This document shows positions 1-9,232 of a DNA stretch of 64,000 nt, in pieces; within the stretch, counting starts at the first letter, position 1, and each line of letters starts with the position of its first letter. A program made the position numbers and the translations under genes. The notes beneath the pieces are model-generated. The model did not search any database and had not been told where the DNA came from. It saw only the letters and a list, made by a program, of their open reading frames with translations. Source of the DNA: Mariniflexile fucanivorans (GTDB lineage Bacteria; Bacteroidota; Bacteroidia; Flavobacteriales; Flavobacteriaceae); NCBI RefSeq assembly GCF_004341235.1, contig NZ_SLUP01000003.1, forward strand, positions 434,001-498,000, written 5' to 3'.

Positions 1-119
1 TCAAAAACCGAGCGTTCTTGCCAGTTACCTCTGTCTGTATCATCATCACTTGAACATCCTGTAAAAGTAAGGGACGCCATGGAAATTATTAATATTAAAA
101 GTGTTTTACTATTTTTCAT
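1..119 (-). CDS. N-terminus of an exported lipoprotein (cut by window edge)
   Basis: Reading the minus strand from an ATG at 119 gives 39 residues: a basic start, a hydrophobic stretch and the lipobox-like segment TFTGCSSDDD. This is a lipoprotein signal peptide with an acidic +2 region typical of Bacteroidota surface lipoproteins. The mature part begins GNWQERSVF and then leaves the window. A well-formed promoter lies upstream (153-184). Relatives of the DUF4270 gene next door often sit beside a kelch-repeat lipoprotein whose mature part starts similarly, so kelch is my guess, but too little is present to confirm it. Confidence 0.75.
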   Translation of the reverse strand, partial: MKNSKTLLILIISMASLTFTGCSSDDDTDRGNWQERSVF

Positions 120-152
120 CTTTTATTTGTTTTATTCTTCTCAAATTTTTGG

Positions 153-184
153 CAAATCTATTTTTTACATTCAACAAACCAAAA
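153..184 (-). promoter_or_regulatory. Bacteroidota-type promoter for the lipoprotein at 1-119
   Basis: On the minus strand TTTTG (180-184) is followed after exactly 19 bases by TAGATTTG (153-160), which matches the -33/-7 consensus TTTG and TAnnTTTG. It lies 34 bases before the ATG at 119. Confidence 0.6.
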
Positions 185-358
185 GATTATAGCTGTTCTG
201 GCTATTAGTCTATACAAACACTGCTTTTTTAAAGACCAACGCCTCTAAATAAATTTGGTAGTAATTATTAGCCTATTGGCATATTAAAACCCTGTATTGG
301 TATAACTAATTTTAATTGAAAAGGCCGTTTAATTAAGTTCGCCGAAATTATTTAATTT

Positions 359-1675
359 ATGACCCTGAAGCAAGCCATTTTGGCGCCATTATATACCATT
401 ATACTTATTGGTGCATTATTAACATCTTGTACAAAAGATGAGGACAGTTTCCCAGTAGGAGAAGATTGGATAAACCTAGATACCCAAGTTTTTTATATTG
501 ATACACTAACCGTTAACACGAGTACCTTTAAGTTTGATTCTATTGCGGTTTCATCAACTAGCAGATTGTTAGTTGGTGCCTATACCGATCCTGTTTTTGG
601 TTTAACTACTAGCAAAACCTACGCACAAATTACAAACTCTACCTACACTTTAAGCAGTAGTGCCGTTTATGATTCGGTTGCTCTAATTTTAAATTACGAT
701 ACTTATTTTTATAATGACACCATTCCGGTTCAAAAAATAAATGTATATGAATTATTAAACGATGTTGAGCCCGATGAAGATGCAGATAGCTACTACAATA
801 CGACTGAAATTTCAGCAAATAGTGCTCCCATTGCCACTAAAAGTTTTTACGCAAAACCTATTAAAGACGATTCGTTACACGTTACACTGAATAATACCTT
901 CGGAAAAACGCTTTTTGAAAATATAAGAGATAATAAAATTAATAATACAGATGAATTCTTAAAAACATATAGAGGTTTACTTATAGAACCCGATGCCAAT
1001 AACACCGCTATATTAGGGTTTTTAAAAAGCAGCTTTATTAGAGTTTATTATACTATTGATGAAGAACTATCAACCGAAACTTCGCTTACTTTGGATATGC
1101 CTTTTAGTGAAACCAATAGCTTTCATAACATTTCAAGCGATGTACAAGGTACTGTTTTTGAAACTCTAACAGAACAAGAAACCTCTATATCAAGCACGGA
1201 AACAGGTAACAATAGTTTTATGCAATCTGGAACAGGAATCGCTACTAGAATAGACATTCCTAATGTAGAATCGTTATATGATATCGCTGGAACAGGAATT
1301 ATAATTGATGCCAGCTTATCAATATCACTAAAACAAAATTCTAATACAGACAACCTCTATACAGAAGACTCTATGAACGTCTATATTATAGATAAAAACT
1401 CAGATATAGTAAGTGCTTTAACAGATACACAAGGGAATACCGTATTAGCTTCCATTACAAATGAAGACGCCGAATTTAACGTTACAACCTACACCATTCC
1501 TATTAAATATTTTCTAAATCTGAAACTAAATGATTTAAATGGAGAGAAGTATTATTTAGCCATATATCCTAAAGATTTTAATCAATCTGTAAACCGATAT
1601 ATATTTAATAATGAAGCTACTTCAAACAATTTAAAAACCAAAATCGAATTAATTTACGCTATTTATGATAAATAA
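359..1675 (+). CDS. DUF4270 family lipoprotein
   Basis: 438 residues. The N-terminus has a hydrophobic segment ending in LLTSC, a lipobox, so the product is probably an outer-membrane or surface lipoprotein. The segment after it (EDWINLDTQVFYIDT) and the long beta-rich body resemble the DUF4270 family, which is widespread in Flavobacteriia and has no settled function. The stop overlaps the start of the next gene by 11 bases, so the two are probably co-translated. Start chosen at the ATG giving the best signal peptide. The call is from remembered family appearance. Confidence 0.8.
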   Translation: MTLKQAILAPLYTIILIGALLTSCTKDEDSFPVGEDWINLDTQVFYIDTLTVNTSTFKFDSIAVSSTSRLLVGAYTDPVFGLTTSKTYAQITNSTYTLSSSAVYDSVALILNYDTYFYNDTIPVQKINVYELLNDVEPDEDADSYYNTTEISANSAPIATKSFYAKPIKDDSLHVTLNNTFGKTLFENIRDNKINNTDEFLKTYRGLLIEPDANNTAILGFLKSSFIRVYYTIDEELSTETSLTLDMPFSETNSFHNISSDVQGTVFETLTEQETSISSTETGNNSFMQSGTGIATRIDIPNVESLYDIAGTGIIIDASLSISLKQNSNTDNLYTEDSMNVYIIDKNSDIVSALTDTQGNTVLASITNEDAEFNVTTYTIPIKYFLNLKLNDLNGEKYYLAIYPKDFNQSVNRYIFNNEATSNNLKTKIELIYAIYDK

Positions 1676-2915
1676 ATATATAATACTAAGCTTATTTCTG
1701 TTAGTATTTACGACGCTTACTAGAGCACAATCCAATGCTTTATCTAGCTCTCCATATTCATTATACGGTTTGGGTTTAACTAATGAAACATCTACTGGAA
1801 AAGTAAATGGTTTAGGTGGATTAGGAATTGCTATGCCATCAAACTCTTTTATTAATAATTCAAATCCTGCATCATTTGGAAATGTATTATTAAACTCGTT
1901 TCTATATGATTTCGGATTTAAAGCACAAACAAATTTTTTGGAAGATGGTAGCAGACAAAACTCGAACATAACAGCCAATTTTTCTAACATTGCACTCGCA
2001 TTTCCTTTAACAAAACGGTCTGGATTTGGTATTACGCTTATCCCATTAACAAGTGTGGGTTACAGTATTTCGGATATTGAAACCAACATTGAAGGTACTA
2101 GCAGCAGTATTTTTGTTACCGATATAGAAGGAAATGGCGGCATCAACAATTTAAAACTTAATTACGGCTATGCCTTAACCAATAAATTTAGATTGGGTAT
2201 TACGGGTTCTGCTCTATTTGGTAAAATAACCCAAACCGAAACCGATTATTTACCAAGTAACACCTTTATTATTGAAGATGAGAATTACTATTCTGGAGTT
2301 CGTGTAGGTGCTGGTTTTCAATATGATGCCCTTAAAAATTTATCCATTGGAGGTACCGTAGAATTACCAACAAGTTTAAACGGAACTAAATCGAGTACCA
2401 TAACATTAAATACCACAGATTCTACAACCGATTTAACCGAAAACTCGGAAAGTTCTATTGATGATTTTAATTTACCCTTAGAACTAGGATTTGGATTAAG
2501 CACCACCTTTAAAAAAGATTTTTCATTAAATGTAGATTACAAAAAAAGCTTTTGGGACGACACCAACCAAACAGACCAATTAGGTACGTATGTAAACCAA
2601 AATTTATTTGCTATGGGTTTACAATATGCCGCCGAAAAGAAAGTATCTAAATTTTTTAACAATCTAGAATACCGTGCTGGTTTTAGTATTAATGATGGTA
2701 ATTTAGAAGTAAACAATCAACGTATAAAAAATAGTACCTTGAATTTAGGAATTGGAATCCCTTTAGATCCTTACACAAATTCCATGATAAATATTGGGTA
2801 CACCTACGGAAGTAAAGGACAAATTACCAACGGATTGATAAAGGAAAATTATCATTTACTATCCATAAACTTAAGCTTAGAAGGTATTTGGTTTCAAAAA
2901 CGTAAAATTGATTAG
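1665..2915 (+). CDS. outer-membrane beta-barrel protein
   Basis: 416 residues with a cleavable signal peptide (hydrophobic residues 4-20, cut after TRAQ). The mature protein starts SSSPYSLYGLGL and carries glycine-rich, alternating hydrophobic strands throughout, including several phenylalanine or tyrosine girdle positions, as in OmpP1/FadL-like or general outer-membrane barrel proteins of Bacteroidota. It overlaps the DUF4270 gene by 11 bases and probably forms a two-gene operon with it, which suggests a lipoprotein and barrel working at the same membrane. The substrate is unknown. Confidence 0.72.
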   Translation: MINKYIILSLFLLVFTTLTRAQSNALSSSPYSLYGLGLTNETSTGKVNGLGGLGIAMPSNSFINNSNPASFGNVLLNSFLYDFGFKAQTNFLEDGSRQNSNITANFSNIALAFPLTKRSGFGITLIPLTSVGYSISDIETNIEGTSSSIFVTDIEGNGGINNLKLNYGYALTNKFRLGITGSALFGKITQTETDYLPSNTFIIEDENYYSGVRVGAGFQYDALKNLSIGGTVELPTSLNGTKSSTITLNTTDSTTDLTENSESSIDDFNLPLELGFGLSTTFKKDFSLNVDYKKSFWDDTNQTDQLGTYVNQNLFAMGLQYAAEKKVSKFFNNLEYRAGFSINDGNLEVNNQRIKNSTLNLGIGIPLDPYTNSMINIGYTYGSKGQITNGLIKENYHLLSINLSLEGIWFQKRKID

Positions 2916-2978
2916 GGTTTACAACTGTTTGGTGTAAATAGGTAATTTCCATCAAAAAAAGTGTAAATAAGTTTTAAT

Positions 2979-3007
2979 TTGAAATCAATTTTATTTCTTG
3001 ATTTCAA
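2979..3007. terminator. possible shared terminator hairpin between convergent genes
   Basis: ttgaaatcaa (2979-2988) and ttgatttcaa (2998-3007) form a perfect 10-bp stem with a 9-base loop between two convergent genes, overlapping the stop codon of the minus-strand esterase. There is no strong T-run on either side, so the role is uncertain. Confidence 0.4.
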
Positions 3008-3798
3008 TCTTTTACATTAGAAAACAACCAAGGCAATAGTTCCGTTTCAGAAAAAGCGGAATCCCAACTATTATGATTGTCTTTGGCATATAATGTGAAA
3101 TTAGGTTTGCCACCGTATTCTAAAATACCACTCACCATTTTGATTGATTCCAAAGGATTTACAACATCGTCATTAGCCCCATGAAAAACCCAAAAAGGAG
3201 TCGTTTTAGCATATACTTTTGCGGTCTCAGGGTTTCCAGCACCACAAATAGAAAATGCCGCAGCAAATAATTCAGGGTTTCTGTAAACAATTTCAAAAGT
3301 CCCCATACCTCCCATAGATAGACCGCCTACATAAATTCTATGTTTATCTACATAGGTTTTGGTGCTTACATCGTCCATTAATTGCATCAATAAGCTTAGT
3401 GCTTTAGTTGGTTTAGCATCTAAAGGAAACTCCATTTTTAAAGGCAAAGTTGACCGATCTATTATAGCATTGGACCAATAACTATCTTCTGAACATTGTG
3501 GAAAAATAACGATAGCCTGAAAATCATCTCTATTTTTTTCTGAAGTAAATAAGTTACCGCCGTTTAATAATTGCACCTCGTTATCATTTCCTCTTTGGCC
3601 AGATCCATGAAGAAATAACACCACTGGATATTGCTTTGTTTTATCGAAATTCTTAGGCATCATTAAACGATATGGCAATGTATCCGATTGTTGAATAAAA
3701 TATTCTTTTGAATACAATACGCCATCCTGTGCTATCAATACATTCGATATGGTTAATAAAAATACTGCGAATGTATATTTTATAAGCTGTTGAACCAT
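3004..3798 (-). CDS. secreted alpha/beta-hydrolase esterase (CE1 / prolyl-oligopeptidase-like)
   Basis: 264 residues with a signal peptide (cut near LIAQ, residue 24). An oxyanion-region motif LFLHGSGQRG lies near residue 61, the nucleophile elbow GGLSMGGMG has Ser161, the acid is in GANDD (Asp210/211), and the histidine is in NHNSWD (His242). This is the compact polyhydroxybutyrate-depolymerase/feruloyl-esterase-like fold seen in PULs. It is the last gene of the PUL, 89 bases after the acetylesterase gene on the same strand, so it probably removes ester groups from the glycan or its fragments in the periplasm. The exact ester is not readable from sequence. Confidence 0.78.
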   Translation of the reverse strand: MVQQLIKYTFAVFLLTISNVLIAQDGVLYSKEYFIQQSDTLPYRLMMPKNFDKTKQYPVVLFLHGSGQRGNDNEVQLLNGGNLFTSEKNRDDFQAIVIFPQCSEDSYWSNAIIDRSTLPLKMEFPLDAKPTKALSLLMQLMDDVSTKTYVDKHRIYVGGLSMGGMGTFEIVYRNPELFAAAFSICGAGNPETAKVYAKTTPFWVFHGANDDVVNPLESIKMVSGILEYGGKPNFTLYAKDNHNSWDSAFSETELLPWLFSNVKD

Positions 3799-3887
3799 CT
3801 TTTAATTTTTTAATATTTTGAACTCTATTTTGTTAAATCCTATTACATATTCAGTTGCCATAAAACATACTACAGCATAATTTTTAG

Positions 3888-5831
3888 CTAAAATTTATAA
3901 GTTGAATCTACTGTAATGGTTTTCCAACTATCGGTTCTAAACGGAACTGCTGGGAAACCTTCCTTATTAAATAAATTGCTTTTTGAAGCATCGCCTACCC
4001 AATTATACCGAACAGCTATTGGTTTTTTTACTTTTTTACTAAAAACAACAACATGATTATCTTTTATATATACTTTTGCGGGTTGAAATATTTGATCTGT
4101 TCCTGCTATTTCGAATCCAATGACATTGTCATTAGTGGTTGAAACATATAATCCGCTACCTATATCTTCAAACGAGATACTAATTTTATTTTTATCAATT
4201 TCCATCGATTTATATTTAGGACCACTTTTAATCATTGGTATTCCGTAATCGTTGTTCAATGCTATGGCCGCCAAACGTTTCCCTACTGTTTTTTTGTTTG
4301 TGGGATGAATATCGTTTGGAGCACCAACATCGGTTGTCACAACCATACCCGTATTGGGTAATTTTAAAGTTAAGGTTTGCGCTTCACGAAGTTCTGCCCA
4401 AGTGCAACCATTATTACTGTTTCCTTCCGAATTAAAAGTTGCCAATTGCACAAAATAAAACGGGAACGTTCCCATATTCCATTTTTCACGCCAATCGTTT
4501 ATTAGTATAGGAAATGTTTTTCTGTATTGAAATGCTCTATCAATGTTCGATTCTCCTTGATACCAAATAACACCTTTAAAAGCGAACGGAATTAATGGAT
4601 GTATCATGGCATTGTAGCATAACGATGGATAATCATTAAAATTAACACCATCGTATATAGATTCTACTTGGTATTTCCAATGGCCACTTAAAGGTATCGT
4701 TTTTTCGCCAATTATTAATTTTAGTTTTGATGCGTCACCACAAATTCCACCGCCGCCGCCAGTATCAACAACCCTAACGGAAATAACGTTATCTCCAACT
4801 TTTAGTATATCTGCATTAATTTTATAGGTTCTGCTTAAGTCCCAACCTGTGGTTTCACCAACTTTTACGCCGTTTACATAAGTAATATCTTCATCGTCAA
4901 TGGCAGGAATTTCTAAAATAATGTCGGTTTTAATATCCTCTTCCAACAAAGTAACATGCTTTCTTAACCAAACAACGCCATCAAACTCGCCTAATTCTTG
5001 TGTTTCCCATGCTTCGGGTTCATTCATGTTTAACCAATTACTATCGTCCAGATTCAAATCTTTATAAGTTTCAATATTTGCTTCTGATAATTTTGAATTT
5101 TGTAAAGCTTCAATCCGTTTTCGCGAAGTTTCATTTTTTAAATTCAGTAGAGAATCTATATTCGTTACTGGCATGGTTGCAATTAAATCTTTAAAGTCTT
5201 CACTGTTTTCAAAACCTTCACGACTTATCCAAGTTTCTGCTACAGAACCTCCCCATGAGGCATTAATAAGCCCAATTGGAATTTGTAAAGAGTCGCTTAA
5301 CTGTTTTGCAAAAAAGTAACCAACACCTGTAAAATTTCCTGCTGTTGAAGTATTACAAACATCCCAATTAGCACTTTTAATGTCTGCATTTGGTAGCGGA
5401 CTTATTTCTTTCGGAATTTTAATATGCCTAATATTTGGGTAATTTGAAGCTTTTTCAATTTCATTTTTAGCATTATCAGATTGACCAACCGTCCATTCCA
5501 TATTAGATTGACCGCTACACAACCAAACCTCACCAACTAAAATATTTTTTACAATTAATGTGTTTTCTCCTTTAACAACCAATTCAAATGGACCTCCTGC
5601 ATTTTCTGGTTTTAAATAAACCATCCATTTGCCGTTTGTATCGGTTTTGGTTTGCAGTTTTTGTTGATTGAATTGAACTTCAATTAACTCATTAGCAGAA
5701 GCAGAACCCCAAACAGGAATATCTTTGTGGCGTTGTAATACCATATTGTCTCCAAAAACTTTAGCCAAGGAAACTTGAGAATTAGCAATGCTGCCGATAA
5801 TTAACAGCATGAATATTGGAAAAACTTTCAT
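3888..5831 (-). CDS. sialate O-acetylesterase-type carbohydrate esterase (SGNH/CE20-like)
   Basis: 647 residues with a signal peptide (first 18 residues). The catalytic block I is WLCSGQSNMEW with nucleophile Ser109. A middle block has VIWYQGESN and a late block has NDIHPTNK carrying the catalytic Asp/His pair, as in the SASA (PF03629) family. Between the first and second blocks, roughly residues 260-375, a jelly-roll-like insert (VVWLRKHVTL to KLKLIIG) resembles the sugar-binding domain of GH2 enzymes and is common in CE20-type members. In this operon its likely job is removal of acetyl groups from the polysaccharide, not from sialic acid; that is inferred from context. Confidence 0.85.
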   Translation of the reverse strand: MKVFPIFMLLIIGSIANSQVSLAKVFGDNMVLQRHKDIPVWGSASANELIEVQFNQQKLQTKTDTNGKWMVYLKPENAGGPFELVVKGENTLIVKNILVGEVWLCSGQSNMEWTVGQSDNAKNEIEKASNYPNIRHIKIPKEISPLPNADIKSANWDVCNTSTAGNFTGVGYFFAKQLSDSLQIPIGLINASWGGSVAETWISREGFENSEDFKDLIATMPVTNIDSLLNLKNETSRKRIEALQNSKLSEANIETYKDLNLDDSNWLNMNEPEAWETQELGEFDGVVWLRKHVTLLEEDIKTDIILEIPAIDDEDITYVNGVKVGETTGWDLSRTYKINADILKVGDNVISVRVVDTGGGGGICGDASKLKLIIGEKTIPLSGHWKYQVESIYDGVNFNDYPSLCYNAMIHPLIPFAFKGVIWYQGESNIDRAFQYRKTFPILINDWREKWNMGTFPFYFVQLATFNSEGNSNNGCTWAELREAQTLTLKLPNTGMVVTTDVGAPNDIHPTNKKTVGKRLAAIALNNDYGIPMIKSGPKYKSMEIDKNKISISFEDIGSGLYVSTTNDNVIGFEIAGTDQIFQPAKVYIKDNHVVVFSKKVKKPIAVRYNWVGDASKSNLFNKEGFPAVPFRTDSWKTITVDSTYKF

Positions 5832-5898
5832 TTTTTTAAGAGAATTTTAAATGATTTTTTGTAGATATTATAAGTTTGGTTGGAAATAAAAGATGATA

Positions 5899-5932
5899 CT
5901 GCTGCTTTCTTTATGCAATAGAAAACAGCAGC
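5899..5932. other. imperfect hairpin between PUL genes
   Basis: ctgctgctttct (5899-5910) pairs with agaaaacagcagc (5920-5932) with a small bulge in the gap between the GH30 and acetylesterase genes. It could stabilise or partly terminate the transcript. No T-run follows, so it is reported as a structure, not as a terminator. Confidence 0.4.
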
Positions 5933-5985
5933 ATGCACCTTGCTAAAAAACTAAAACAAACTAAACTTTTATTTTTTATTCCAGG

Positions 5986-7491
5986 TTATTTTAAAACGAT
6001 GCTTTGTATAGCATGTGGTAATATGTTTAATTGAGCCTTTTTTAATTCCATATTCAAACTATAACCAACCGGCTCGTTGCTTACATTCATAACAATGATA
6101 ACAAGGCTTCCATCTTGATTTTGGAACGCCGTAGTTAATAGGTTATTTGAACTTGATGCACTGCTTACTCTTTTGGCTTCTGGACGAATAAATTTTGAAA
6201 AATGACCAATATAATAATAGGAATTAGTAAATGTTAGTTCCCCCGTTTGCGTATTGCCATGAACTGGAGAAAAACAAAAGTTACCAACGTGGTTTGGGCC
6301 CCCTGTTTCATCTAAAAGAATGTTCCAATCTGTCCAGGCAACGGTGCCATTGTTAAAATCGTTTATCATCGATTTTCCGTAGCGTTCTGCTAATTTTGGA
6401 TCTTCGTTTACTATGCGTGCAAGGTCATATTTTTCATTACAACCTTCAGTAAAAATCAAATTTTTATCTGGAAACGCTTCATGTACACGTTTTACGGCAT
6501 CAAACATGGGTGTGCCGTCTTTCCAATCTTCATACCAATGAAATCCTGTTCCCCAAACATATTTTGTCGCTTCAGGGTCGTTTAAAATAACATCAGCTCT
6601 TTGAAAAAGCAAATCCCGATTATGGTCCCAAACAATAATTTTTTTATCTCCTAATCCATCTTTTTCTAACGTTGGCCCTAAATTGTTTTTTAAAAAATCG
6701 CGTTCGTCTTCAGCAGAATAAATACACGATTCCCAACGTTGTACTGCCATCGGTTCATTTTGTATGGTTAACCCCCAAATAGGAATACCTTCTTTTTCAT
6801 AAGCTTTTATAAATTTTGAATAGTAATTTGCCCATGGTTGGTAGAACCCTGTTTTTAGTTTTCCGCCTTGAAGCATATTATTATTGGTTTTCATGAAAGC
6901 TGGTGGACTCCAAGGACTTGCATACATGGTTAGTTTCCCTCCTGCTGCCTCAATCGCTTTTTTTGTAAAAGGAATACGGAAGGTTTTATCGTGTTCAATA
7001 CTGAATGTTTTTAATTCGGCATCGCCTTCTTCAATATAAGTATAACTTCCGCTAGAAAAATCGCAGCTGTGAATATGTGTTCTACCTAAAGAATATCCAA
7101 TGCCTTTTTCAACATTAAAATAAGCTTCCATAAATTGGTCTTGCTTATCTTTTGGTAGCTTGTAAAAGGTTTCTGCTGAAGCATCTGTTAATGCTGCACC
7201 AATCCCTAAAAAAGTTTGATAATGTTTACTGGCATCAACATTAATGGCTACATCAGTTTCCAAGGGTTGCTTAAAATCTTCAAAAATTATTGTTTCTGTA
7301 TTTAAGGATAGTTTTAAATCATTATTGTGAGCAGTGGTGTAAATACTAATTTTTTTATCTTTTAGACTAAACGGTGTCTCTGTTATTTCGATTGGTTTTT
7401 CTTGATTTTCATGTTTGTCTTGTTTTTTTTGTTCACAAGCAAACACGGTTACAATTAATACTAATGCAAAAAGTTTTTTCATTTTTTTCAT
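5986..7491 (-). CDS. GH30 family glycoside hydrolase (lipoprotein)
   Basis: 501 residues from the ATG at 7491. This start was chosen over the longer frame (ATG at 7521), which would overlap the neighbour and lacks a clean signal peptide. The N-terminus MKKMKKLFALVLIVTVFAC is a lipoprotein signal. The GH30 barrel shows YQTFLGIGAALTDASAE, SPWSPPAFMKTN, the acid/base glutamate in TIQNEP (residue 246) and the nucleophile glutamate in LIFTEG (residue 349), followed by the C-terminal beta domain. GH30 members include glucosylceramidases (subfamily 1) and endo-beta-1,6-glucanases (subfamily 3). With SusC/SusD and a second GH30 next door, a beta-1,6-glucan or branched laminarin target is plausible. 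Confidence 0.88.
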   Translation of the reverse strand: MKKMKKLFALVLIVTVFACEQKKQDKHENQEKPIEITETPFSLKDKKISIYTTAHNNDLKLSLNTETIIFEDFKQPLETDVAINVDASKHYQTFLGIGAALTDASAETFYKLPKDKQDQFMEAYFNVEKGIGYSLGRTHIHSCDFSSGSYTYIEEGDAELKTFSIEHDKTFRIPFTKKAIEAAGGKLTMYASPWSPPAFMKTNNNMLQGGKLKTGFYQPWANYYSKFIKAYEKEGIPIWGLTIQNEPMAVQRWESCIYSAEDERDFLKNNLGPTLEKDGLGDKKIIVWDHNRDLLFQRADVILNDPEATKYVWGTGFHWYEDWKDGTPMFDAVKRVHEAFPDKNLIFTEGCNEKYDLARIVNEDPKLAERYGKSMINDFNNGTVAWTDWNILLDETGGPNHVGNFCFSPVHGNTQTGELTFTNSYYYIGHFSKFIRPEAKRVSSASSSNNLLTTAFQNQDGSLVIIVMNVSNEPVGYSLNMELKKAQLNILPHAIQSIVLK

Positions 7492-7501
7492 TTTTAAAAT
7501 T

Positions 7502-8935
7502 TTACCAAATGTATGTTCCAACAGAACCAGGGTTTAATGAAGTTGTAATCCATTTGCCGTTGTATTTAATATTGAAAATTTCGGAAGTGCTTCCGTCATT
7601 TTGAACAATTAGAACTTTTTTTCCTTCAGGGGTTTTAAATGCCACATTATTTAAATTTCCGCTTATATTACTAGCAATTCTTGTGGAACCTGTTGGTATA
7701 AATTTGGAAGCATGACCAATTATATAATAAGAGACATTAAAAGTGTAAGTGCCGTTGCTATTTACGGTAAGCGCACCTTTACAAGTTGTGCATCCGCCAT
7801 CTGTATGTGGACCAAAAGTAGCATCATTAGCTAAATTCCATTCAAGAGCCGTTTTGCTCCAGTTTCTCATAGAGCCAATTATAACATTTTTTAAATGCCA
7901 GTTTAAATCGCCATAAAAATCGCCATCAATTGGGGTGTATTGTTCTGTAAAATACACGTCTTTATCTGGATGTGCGTTGTGAACTGTTGACAAGGCCGTA
8001 ATGCTTCCGTTGTATAAATGAAATGCAGAACCTGAGATAAATGGTTTTGCATCGGCATCATTTAAAATAGAAATTGGGTATTCTGGCTTATCACAATTAT
8101 GGTCGTAAATAATGATTTTTGTAGTGATTTTAGCCGTTTGGAAAGCAGGTCCAAGATGATTCTTAATGAAATCAGCTTGTTCTAAGGCAGTCATCAATAA
8201 ACTAGGATTATTTTCTGGATGTAAAGGTTCGTTTTGAGGTGTTATGGCATCAATGGTGATGCCTTCTTCTTTCATTTTTTGAATATATTTCACCAAATAA
8301 TTAGCATATACCGAATAATATTTTGGTTGTAAACTGCCACCAATGGTACTATTGTTATCTTTCATCCAAACAGGAGGCGACCATGGACTTCCTAAAATTT
8401 TAATGTTTGGATTTATGCTTAATATGTCTTTTAAAAGCGGAATAAGATGCTGTTTATCTGGCTCTAAACTGAATTTTGTTAAGCTTAAATCGGTATCACC
8501 AACAGGTAAATCGTTATAAGAAAATGGTGCTTCATCTAAATCTGATGCGCCAATGCTAACTCTTAAATAACTTATGGAAATGGAATTGCTATTTGAACCA
8601 AAAAGAATTTGTAATAATTCTTGTTTTTTAGTGGCATTTAGAGAGTTGATTACCTGTGCGCTTCCGCCTGTAAGCGTAAAGCCAAAACCATCAATGGTTT
8701 GATAAGTTTGTGAATCATAAACCTCAATATTTGCATAACTATTATAAGCACTATTGAAACTAAGAATGCTGTTTTGTTTTTGTATTTTGATGGATTGATC
8801 GCCTTTAGTTAGCCAAAAATCTACCTCATTTTCTATTGTTGGAGGGATAACAACGACCTCCTCTTTGTCATCACTAGATGTTTGACTACAATTAGCTAGA
8901 GATATTATAAACGCTATAATTAATAAGGATTTCAT
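7502..8935 (-). CDS. second GH30 family glycoside hydrolase (lipoprotein)
   Basis: 477 residues from the ATG at 8935 (MKSLLIIAFIISLANC, a lipoprotein signal); the frame runs on to 8962 but that start adds a charged leader. GH30 hallmarks are TIDGFGFTLTGG, GSPWSPPVWMKDN, the acid/base in ITPQNEP (Glu236) and the nucleophile in VYFTEQ (Glu331). The C-terminal beta-sandwich ends at GTYIW. It shares the fold and operon with the GH30 just downstream (10 bases apart) but is clearly diverged from it, for example FTEQ against FTEG, so the pair may divide the work between endo- and exo-action or between linkages. Both are lipidated and could sit at the outer membrane. Confidence 0.88.
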   Translation of the reverse strand: MKSLLIIAFIISLANCSQTSSDDKEEVVVIPPTIENEVDFWLTKGDQSIKIQKQNSILSFNSAYNSYANIEVYDSQTYQTIDGFGFTLTGGSAQVINSLNATKKQELLQILFGSNSNSISISYLRVSIGASDLDEAPFSYNDLPVGDTDLSLTKFSLEPDKQHLIPLLKDILSINPNIKILGSPWSPPVWMKDNNSTIGGSLQPKYYSVYANYLVKYIQKMKEEGITIDAITPQNEPLHPENNPSLLMTALEQADFIKNHLGPAFQTAKITTKIIIYDHNCDKPEYPISILNDADAKPFISGSAFHLYNGSITALSTVHNAHPDKDVYFTEQYTPIDGDFYGDLNWHLKNVIIGSMRNWSKTALEWNLANDATFGPHTDGGCTTCKGALTVNSNGTYTFNVSYYIIGHASKFIPTGSTRIASNISGNLNNVAFKTPEGKKVLIVQNDGSTSEIFNIKYNGKWITTSLNPGSVGTYIW

Positions 8936-9106
8936 TATTTTAAATTTATTAAAGTCAACCATGTTTGTGAAACAATTTTATACTGTAGCATAACATATAA
9001 TTCTATTTAGCTACTTAATAATTAAGTTAACCCGTTGTATGTAATTAATGAAAATTAATTGGAATATTTTTTCTACTTCCAATTTTACAGCCAATTAAAC
9101 TCTAAG

Positions 9107-9167
9107 TGTCAGTCTGAGCTTGTCGAAGACTTTATAAAATTTACATTTCGACAAGCTCAATGTGACA
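9107..9167. repeat. inverted repeat made of two tgagcttgtcgaa elements
   Basis: A left copy (tcagtctgagcttgtcgaa, from about 9109) and a right copy (ttcgacaagctcaatgtgaca, ending about 9166) face each other across about 18 bases, giving a long imperfect hairpin. It lies between the PKD lipoprotein gene and the first GH30 gene, so it would be transcribed within the PUL operon. Related copies occur at about 38805, 56024 and 57538. Confidence 0.65.
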
Positions 9168-9232
9168 ATTAAGTATAAAATTGGATTTAAAAAAAATACC
9201 CCAACGGGTTAAATTAATAAAACAAATTTATT

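Noticed and set aside
48-358. Small gene in the gap before DUF4270
   Set aside because: Only a promoter for the minus-strand lipoprotein and A/T-rich sequence is seen; no frame with start and coding character.
1649-1990. 113-residue minus-strand frame over the DUF4270/barrel junction
   Set aside because: Antisense shadow of two well-supported plus-strand genes.
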